Below, one piece after another: positions 57,136-64,000 of a stretch of 64,000 nt of DNA. Below the pieces are notes generated by a model, which ran no database searches, had not been told where the DNA came from, and was given only the letters and a program-made list of their open reading frames with translations. The position numbers and the translations under genes are program-made. The stretch covers positions 3,120,558 through 3,184,557 of the forward strand of contig JAJKFL010000237.1 in NCBI GenBank assembly GCA_021186555.1, given 5' to 3'. Source of the stretch: Reticulitermes speratus. Its lineage: Eukaryota > Arthropoda > Insecta > Blattodea > Rhinotermitidae. The stretch's first letter is position 1. Each line of letters begins with the position of its first letter.

Positions 57136-58238
57136 GGTGAGGTGCGTAGGCCAAAACTATCAGGGTTGCACTATGGCAACTTGAAAACACGACCCTCGGA
57201 AAGCATCCCTTTACCTCGAATACCAACGACAACAGACAGGTGTTGCACAAACTTCAACTCACATCAGCCTATGACAACAGACAGGGCTACTTATGTGATA
57301 TTTCATTACGGCCCAACAGCTCATTCAGTAGGCATGTGAGGTCAGTACACAAACACCATCAGGGCTTGCACATCGGCAACTTGCACAAACATCAACTCAC
57401 ATCAGCCTCGGAAGGCCTACAACACCACAAAATGCTCATTACGCACCTCAAGTGTGGTTACTTTAACAGGTGTTTCGATAACCTAATCAGAGGCCCTACA
57501 CAAACCAACTTCTACAACCACATTGTGATCTTGATGTAAAACTGGGCACTTAATTTCTTTAAATGACTACAAAGCCCTTTCCCTTAAAAAAAAAAATACT
57601 CAAACAACAAAGGGAAATTGCAGGTGGAGAAAAATCAGTTTGAGATGCAGATGGTTCATTTGTACAAGCTGGAAAAGGTTCAAAAGCAATGGTGCATGAC
57701 ACGGGATTTGCATGTCAGACTTCTATGATGCTGGCTGCTGCATCCACATCAAGCCTTCATCCATCTCTCCAACACTGTCAACAAAACATAACATTTCATT
57801 ATGAAAAATTAATGAACATAATAATTTACGCGGATTATGGTTTCGGTATCATACCTGAAATCTTGGACATTGTACACCATTCCACTTTAAAAGCCCACAA
57901 CATTTCACACACTTCATCTGCCTCCTTCAAATTCCATTCCCTTGGTGCAAGGGGAAAACCTATGCGGGCAGGCCACTTAGAAAGAGCTACTCTCAATCCC
58001 ACTCTGAAGAACAAGAATGCTAGTCATGTCCAAAATTTCAGTCATGACGACTATGACTGCATACTATTGTTCTTTATAGGACATAGGATCACTGTGCTTC
58101 AATAACAATTATGTTTAGTTTTACAGATATTCTTGGGCACTGTTTACATTTATATCAAATTGAAACTACAACAAAATTCAAAATCTGTATTAAAGAAACC
58201 TCAAGAAGGCACATCACTCAAAACCATGTACAGAATTA
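57136..58238. other. inverse of 9197-10301
   Basis: Contains the inverted copy of the 155-codon frame (57689-58105, plus), here shortened by a frameshift. Nothing else recognised. Confidence 0.4.
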
Positions 58239-58300
58239 AATTATTTGTACCAACAAATGCACTAAGACAGTTTTTTCACTGTTTACTTTATTATTACGAT

Positions 58301-58345
58301 GCCCCAATACGCATTTCGGCAGTTATTCTGCCATCATCAGGGGTA
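58301..58345 (-). ncRNA. hammerhead-like motif, second family
   Basis: CTGATGA at 58340-58334, GGCAG/CTGCC stem, GAAATGCGTA. Weak stem I. Confidence 0.45.
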
Positions 58346-58723
58346 TTTTAAGTGAGTTTTTACATAGACCAATTCTTTGGTTACGTCATAACAGTGAGTC
58401 GGTATTTGTTACCACATCGTATAAAATCATTCACCACACAGACAGGAGGGAAGGAGGTTCTGCCAACAACATAAAACACAGATGACTGGAACACGTGCTG
58501 GAAATAGGACCACGCTGCCATTAATTAATAATTATACTATAGAAGATAGTATAATATACTACTTGATTTTATTGTAATTTTTATAAGTTTTAATAATTTA
58601 ATAACTTTTAGCAGCTTAACAATACCACTAATTTTTAAAAAATTTTATACGATGTGGTAACAAATACCGACTCACTGTTATGACGTAACCAAAGAATTGG
58701 TCTATGTAAAAACTCACTTAAAA

Positions 58724-58775
58724 TACCCCCTGATGATGGCAGAATAACTGCCGAAATGCATATTGGGGCATCGTA
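58724..58775 (+). ncRNA. hammerhead-like motif, second family (variant)
   Basis: CTGATGA at 58730-58736, GGCAG/CTGCC, GAAATGCATA. The G to A change weakens the palindromic stem III. Confidence 0.4.
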
Positions 58776-59455
58776 ATAACAAAGTAAACAGTGAAAAAAC
58801 TGTCTTAGTGCATTTGTTGTACAAATAATTCAATTATAAAAAGATGCAAGGTGAATATAAAGTGAAATTCATGTACAGAAATTCAGCAAAGGAACCAGCG
58901 ATGGTAGGCAGTCCTTTATGAAGGACTCTAGCCCAGGGTAAGCAACCTAGCACATACATAGCATACATTACAAGAGAATGTGTTTCAAAACTGGGCACAG
59001 AGCTATAATTTGCGGCGCAGAAGTTTACACACCTCAAAACATTAACTGTAGCAACCCTCAATACCACTGGACATACTGAAGAACACCAAGAGGAACTAAC
59101 AGCAGGTATCAAATTATATAAAACTAAATGAGTAAAATCAACTACACTAAAGCGCGCTGCCATCAAGCCAGAAATACAAGGCTTCAAACGAGTGCTTACA
59201 AGCCATCCCCGTGTAATCTTGCTCTCAATTTAATTATTACACATACTACGTTTCATTATATTCAACACACAGCTACAATCATCTACTAATAAACAACTTT
59301 AACTTTATATATTATTGTGTCTCAAGCTACGTATTCTTGACATGTTTATAAATAAACCTTTGAAATTTTGAGATCGCAAACCACTGTCTTTTTATTTTCT
59401 TCTTGTTCAGCCTGATGATGGCTACTTTAGCTGGCCAAAACATGTACCTATTCTT

Positions 59456-59510
59456 AACCTTCAAGAATAACGTTGTGTTCACAAGGAACACAACGTTATT
59501 CTTGAAGGTT
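59456..59510. repeat. perfect 25-bp-arm palindrome
   Basis: Arms 59456-59480 and 59486-59510 are exact reverse complements around ACAAG. The left-arm homologue (about 1180-1220) keeps only a degenerate version, so the perfect palindrome formed or was retained on one side. Confidence 0.88.
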
Positions 59511-59800
59511 ATAATCTTGCCTCTCCCATGCAATTACCCATTTCGCTACCGAACCTCTCTGTAAATACGACACGAAAAATTGGAAACAAATTCAGCTGTG
59601 CATAGCCTTAATAGAAGATATAGTGATTATCTTCAGACCAAATGAGCTGGCCTCAAAAATATTGAACAGTTTACCATGAAAATTAAGCCTGAAAAATAAA
59701 AATGACTAACTTAAATCAGCATTAAGCACATACTTAAATGGAAACTCCTCTTCTTCTGTTGAGGAATTTGTAATGTTCAAAAATTACTCACTCAGATGTG
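59510..59800 (+). pseudogene. decayed Jockey-like LINE RT tail (inverse of 890-1190)
   Basis: LPLPCNYPFRYRTSL, then ETNSAVHSLNRRYSDYL, with stops between. Same RT-tail signature as at 28300-29225. Confidence 0.5.
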
Positions 59801-60249
59801 CTCTTCCGGGATTTTATGCAGCACAGAATGGTAATTCCATACTGACATTTCAGGACAACCTGTCAGTCCGATCGTCAAGGGACTGCTGGTCAAGCAGTCC
59901 CACCAAACACTGAGTCGTTGCTGGTGAGGCACCTGTACTCATCCATTTTTAATCATGTGTTGTTCAAAATTCCTGCAACATTACAAACATTGATTTACCA
60001 CGCTAACTATCTAATTGCTAAGCTCAAGACTGCACTGCGTAACGCTGTCTTTTCATCAGTTCCTGCATATGTATACACATGATGTAAGCAGCAAAAACGC
60101 AAACTACAATGACGTCTCAGATTACATAACCCGCCTTTGAGGGTTTCTGTTACACTTTACAATGAACATCATACTAACAATTTTGTAATAAAATGAGAGG
60201 TCTTGCTTTGACTTATGACAAAATGAAACAAGAAGAATTAAGTTCTTAC

Positions 60250-60416
60250 CTCTTATATATCCCAAGTACGTGATACACGCAACAGCATAAAATATTGCAT
60301 GTGTACGGCCATTCTGAACAGCAGTGTTACCTGTGTGCCATCTGTGGTGCTGCGTCCTTGCCAGTTCCAACTCAGTCTTAGCACATATGTACAAATAATC
60401 CATCTCACAGGGTCCA
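60250..60416 (-). other. exon-like block (inverse of 267-433)
   Basis: 167 bp, same splice dinucleotides, open frame retained, six differences from the left copy. Confidence 0.25.
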
Positions 60417-60877
60417 CTGTATTGCAATGTGGATGACTGTTGGAGGGATGCTGGTTTGTATTTGCGTGCTTCGCAATGATACTTCCAACATGTGCGTAGT
60501 TAAACATAGGCGTCCAACTCCTAATTACTAGACTCGGCAAACTTGACAGCTGCTATGCCTGTAGATTATAAGTCTTCATGAAACTGATCAGCAGAACGTG
60601 TTGCTGGTGTACTGTTCCCATTATGTTCAGTGAATTCCTCATGAATATAGTCCCTCAGTGGAGTGACTAGCATTCTTAATGTTGCTCTTCGGAGGACTGC
60701 TGAAATGCAGAACAATGTGGCTTCAGGAAAGGCATATCTACTGAAAATGCTGCTTACTAGCTAACAAATAATGTATTCAAGTCTCTTAACCAAAAAAGGC
60801 ATGTTGGGGGATATTTCTGCAATTTCACAAAGGTGTTTCTGATTTCGTAAATCATGCAATCTTCCTAGCTAAATACA

Positions 60878-61055
60878 TACAGTAAAACCCCTATTTAATG
60901 AACTGCCGAGGAATTAGAATATATTTCACTAAATCGAGGTTTTCATTAAATGGAGGTTTTTAATTAATATGGAGCTATTGTCTGGACATGAAAAATAAAT
61001 CACTATATCTGGGATTTCACTAAATGCGGGAACATTAAATCGGGGTTTTACTGTA
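60878..61055. mobile_element. pogo/Tigger-like MITE
   Basis: Exact 14-bp inverted ends TACAGTAAAACCCC (60878-60891) and GGGGTTTTACTGTA (61042-61055), including TA dinucleotides as target duplication. 174-bp body with internal echoes (TAAATCGAGGTTTT, TAAATGGAGGTTTT). CAGTAAAACCCC ends and a TA target fit the Tc1/mariner-pogo class. It interrupts the LINE between RT blocks. Confidence 0.85.
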
Positions 61056-61263
61056 TTTATGACATTAAAAAAACTGGTGCGAACTTCTTGAGATACTATC
61101 TAACAGGAAATGAAAAGCTGAAATGAAATCACCTAATGACGCTCAGGATTTTTGCTCAGACTCAAAAAGAATAAAACATGGGAGTACTCCAAGGGTCAAT
61201 TCAAGGACCCTTACTTTTCATCATGTACACAAAACACCTTCCTCCAAGATTATATACGTTATC

Positions 61264-61418
61264 TTCTTCTTCTTATACAGGCACTACAACCTCATCCTTT
61301 GTAGGTTTTGGCCTTCTCAACTATATCCTTCCAATTCTTCCTATCCTGGATGCAGTTTCTCCAGTTTTTGACATTTTGAATCCTCAAGTCTGCCATAACA
61401 TCTTCCCATCTATTCTTC
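61264..61418 (-). mobile_element. 5'-truncated LINE 3' end with short AAG tail
   Basis: 155 bp flanked by exact 13-bp duplications TATATACGTTATC (61251-61263 and 61419-61431). On the minus strand it encodes an uninterrupted C-terminus, WEDVMADLRIQNVKNWRNC and on to a TGA at 61294-61292, then a short AAG tail. This peptide matches the common WxDDVxxDL..L.VKNW...A.DR..W...V..AK tail of several LINE families. Intact frame and perfect duplications mean a recent insertion into the older LINE relic. Confidence 0.82.
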
Positions 61419-61429
61419 TATATACGTTA

Positions 61430-62635
61430 TCAGAAGAAATAATATTCACTGATGACTCTAGTGTCTCAATTTCCAGTCAAAATGTTGAATTCCCTTCAGT
61501 TTCACAAAGAGATTTGTCTCGTATAACTAGATGGTATTACTGCCAATTAAATTGGTCCTCATACATAAAGAAATATGAAATTTGTAACAAATAATTCTCC
61601 ACAATATCCATAAAGTATTGGCTAGAATGAAAAATATACAGAAGTATATATGAAATCAAAAGTCCTTGGTTTACAAATTGATAACCACCAGAATTCAAAC
61701 AGTCACACTTATCAAATGATTCCAAAATTTTGTGGAGCTTGTTATGTAGTTAGATCTGTGTTTCACATCAGTAAACATTGACGCTCTCAAATAATTTGGC
61801 CTATTTTCACTCTATAATGGAATATGGAATACTTTTCTTCATGCAATTCTTCTTACAGTAGCAAGATATTTACACTAAAAGGAGTTGTTACAATTATGCT
61901 AGGTGAAAAACAGAAATTCATGTACACGCCTCTAAGACAGTACAGATTATGCATCTCTCATGCAAGTAAACATTTCACTACTGAATATCACTGTTAATAA
62001 CCAAGAAAAGTTAAAAAAAAATCAAGCTGTACATAGTATTAGTACAATAAATAGTCTTCATAAATCAACTGCTAACATTTCAAGCTGGCATCACAAGCCT
62101 AATATAAATCGGCATTAAGCAAATAATTGCATACAAATCTCATTTTATTCTGTTGATGAACTTGTAATATTCAGAAATGACTCAAAATGTCAGTTGCACT
62201 AATAATATTTACTACACATGAAGATTTCTGTCATTAAGAGTATAAAACATACATATCTGGCAATCACTTACAGTGCAACAAATTCCAAGTCATTTCAGTG
62301 ACACCCCAGTAAATATTCCCTGCACTCTGGGAGAACACTAAGCAATTGTCATTGTTAAGTTACGTCCACAGGTGCCATTACACCCCCATGGATGACACAC
62401 AGCTTATCAAATGAAACAGGACAGGACAGTGGTAATTGTCACACATACCTGTACTCCAGACTCCTTCGTAGACTGCACACTGCGGCTGTAATCGTCGGCT
62501 TGAGGGGATGCGGCTGGGGACACAGTGGAAGGAGCACAAGGTGTGTTCTAGGCCAAAACAACTTTTCCTACTGCACTGTGCACAGGCTTTCATGCAAACA
62601 CAAACTATTCTGTTGTTTAATGTAAGGCATGCAAG

Positions 62636-62671
<36 letters not shown>

Positions 62672-63830
62672 CACCACCACCACCACTAGAACGTGCACTT
62701 ATTCTGAAAAGAGAAATTGGTGGAGTGTGGCAAGAAAAGGAAAATTAGTAGACCATAAGAGGGGGAGAACAGACACAAAATTGGACAGGTTTTGATGACT
62801 GCTGCACGTGCAGCCCATGTATTGGCCTTCTGTGATGCTCCGTGCTGTGGCATCTTAATTTGACGACACCCATGTCACACTGCAACTTCCAGCACTGTCA
62901 ACAAACAGTTACCAATCACTATAGCATCCACAGAGGCATCCTAATAAACACATTCAATGTGAAGTATGAAACTACTGTGGTGACAAATTTTTTACACTGT
63001 ACACTGTACCATGACATTAGAAAGGGTTAGTCTCCAACCCTGGACACAGAATAAACTCCAGCCAGAGAATGTGTGTGTTCATAAGGTCAGAAGTCACCTA
63101 TGGGAGATACATGAACTGGATTAAGGTACAAGTGGGCAGTGTAAAATGTCAAACACTTCAATCACAACTATGACCACATACCGTCAGAATGCTCTAAGTT
63201 AAATAATATAATTCTGCTTGAATAACTATGATACTGCACATTTCAACATCACTGTTCACAACATTTGAAACAAAAACTTCCTGGTGGCTCCACTGGCCAG
63301 TTAGAAAGAGCTAGTCTCAATCCCTGGATACTTAACTCAGTCAAGACAAAGAATCTTTATTCAAAACAAAAAGGTCACATGGGGACAAAAGTGAATTATA
63401 ACAGCAGCATATGGAACAATGACCATGTCCAAAATTCAGTCACATCTATAACCATAAACCATCGTCAATTCGTTAGAAGTTAATGGGATGAGTGCTTTAA
63501 TACAATTATTCTGTTACAGAGATATTATTGAATGCCACACTACTGACATTTTTACACACTCAAGACTGCAGTGCAGAAGAACTGGCCACAGCAACACCTG
63601 CGAGGCTCCGAATAGTTCAATTTTGTGTCACTCGAGTGCAATTGACACTAAACACATGGCTTTCGACTTAACATAAAACTACAATTTTAAAGGTTTTTGA
63701 TACTGAGGTGTAAAAAGGTAATGATATCAGCTGTTCTTAAGAGGAACACAATGACAGGGGGAAAGAATTCTGATTTCCATTGAGTTATACCAACAGTGTA
63801 CATTAAATGTTCCTGCAAGATGGCCACTCC
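61430..63830 (-). repeat. diverged inverted partner of 26820-29225
   Basis: 61430-62440 matches 28085-29150 inverted and 63290-63830 matches 26820-27460 inverted. Between them, 62700-63290 is an inverted copy of D-block sequence (36850-37400). Confidence 0.65.
62638..62688. repeat. (CTA)n(CCA)n compound microsatellite
   Basis: Lies at the place where homologous copies (about 22090, 37440, 52590) have only a short CTACCACCACAACAAC-type seed, so it has expanded here. The GTTGTTGTGGTGG seed is on the other strand in the plus-oriented copies. Confidence 0.8.
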
Positions 63831-63988
63831 TTCCCACCATCCCAATAAAATACAGCAATTACAGCAGATAATTCTCAGCACATAGTTCTGTCTCTGTCAA
63901 ATGCAGCAGACATGTGTCTACATACACTGTCAACTTTATGTTTTCTTCCCACTATTTTCATGCCTTTAAGCCCATTCTGGGGTATAGC
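63831..63988. other. module sequence to window edge, no gene
   Basis: Resembles the inverse of about 36230-36380 (TGTCTACATACACTGTCAAC, TTTCTTCCCACT). Nothing else visible. Confidence 0.35.
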
Positions 63989-64000
63989 GTACCTTTTCAT

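Larger units (their letters stand above)
58239..58830. mobile_element. fold-back element, uninterrupted copy
   Basis: Ends AATTATTTGTACC and complement. Two arms, about 58239-58435 and 58640-58830, around an AT-rich spacer. Hammerhead-like cores at 58301-58345 (minus) and 58724-58775 (plus). The Penelope-like target AGTTTTTTCACT at 58269-58280 is intact and single, proving the empty state. Confidence 0.7.
52945..60682 (-). repeat. right arm of the giant inverted duplication (inverse of 1-15449)
   Basis: Inverse of the left arm without the Penelope-like insertion and with fewer satellite units. Ends at 60682 only because the left partner begins at base 1 of the window. Confidence 0.85.
60707..62200 (+). 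pseudogene. decayed Jockey-like LINE reverse transcriptase with nested insertions
   Basis: RT blocks in order: QCGFRKGISTENAA (60710), a broken LTNNVFKSLNQK part, then a MITE (60878-61055), then FLRYYLTGNEK, GVLQGSIQGPLLFIM (61178-61240), a 155-bp insertion, IIFTDDSSVSIS (FADD-type box, 61440-61475), VLGLQIDNH (61663) and MIPKFCGACYVVRSVFHIS (about 61720-61775), then NYNC-type debris to about 62200. Stops and frameshifts throughout; the VLGLQIDNH / ACY.VRS.FHIS pattern is typical of insect Jockey-like elements. Same family as 28300-29225, opposite strand. Confidence 0.75.

Overview
The window looks like eukaryotic, almost certainly metazoan, repeat-dominated DNA. An arthropod and probably an insect is my best guess. 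This rests on a Penelope-like element carrying hammerhead ribozymes, an LOA/I-group LINE with an (AAG)n tail, Jockey-like and RTE-like LINE debris, and AT-rich DNA full of satellites. I recognise no intact host gene, rRNA or functional tRNA. Coordinates of duplicated blocks were found by eye and are approximate unless a junction is stated exactly.

The layout is a mosaic of one large module present several times in both orientations. Block D1 (about 13346-24934) recurs directly as D2 (about 33527-42557). D2 and its continuation up to 45650 are followed, across a 7-nt spacer at 45651-45657, by an inverted copy (45658 to about 55095). That copy then continues as the inverse of 1-13345, so position 1 matches position 60682. 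A further diverged inverted pair is 26820-29220 against 61430-63830. The arms differ by insertions, deletions and repeat copy number, so different insertions can be ordered in time.

Mobile elements: (i) a 6.76-kb composite of two Penelope-like elements in head-to-head orientation (1871-8632). It has three hammerhead-bearing pseudo-LTRs and a 12-bp target duplication, and is nested in an older fold-back element that also has hammerhead-like motifs. (ii) A full-length but frameshifted LINE (16558-21484) with ORF1, endonuclease, reverse transcriptase and RNase H, a (CTT)8 tail on the plus strand and a 9-bp target duplication; its empty site survives at 36835. (iii) Decayed Jockey-like reverse transcriptase remnants, an RTE-like 3' fragment, a pogo-like MITE, two mirror-image hAT-like MITEs, and a fresh 155-bp LINE 3' fragment.

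Tandem repeats: a 125/129-bp satellite with a five-unit higher-order repeat (10302-12727; inverse copy 55718-57135); a 75-bp minisatellite in four arrays (22200-24450, 29560-30480, 37540-42010, 50660-52530); CACTG/CTGCA arrays (24931-26233, 30945-33033); and a 180-bp tRNA-derived repeat that reverses strand at the palindrome centre (44628-48030). Very long apparent reading frames in these arrays are by-products of unit lengths divisible by three or of simple composition.

Some short blocks look like exons with canonical splice sites kept in three copies (for example 14973-15082, 35204-35313, 53364-53473). They may be fragments of a duplicated host gene, but I could not name it.
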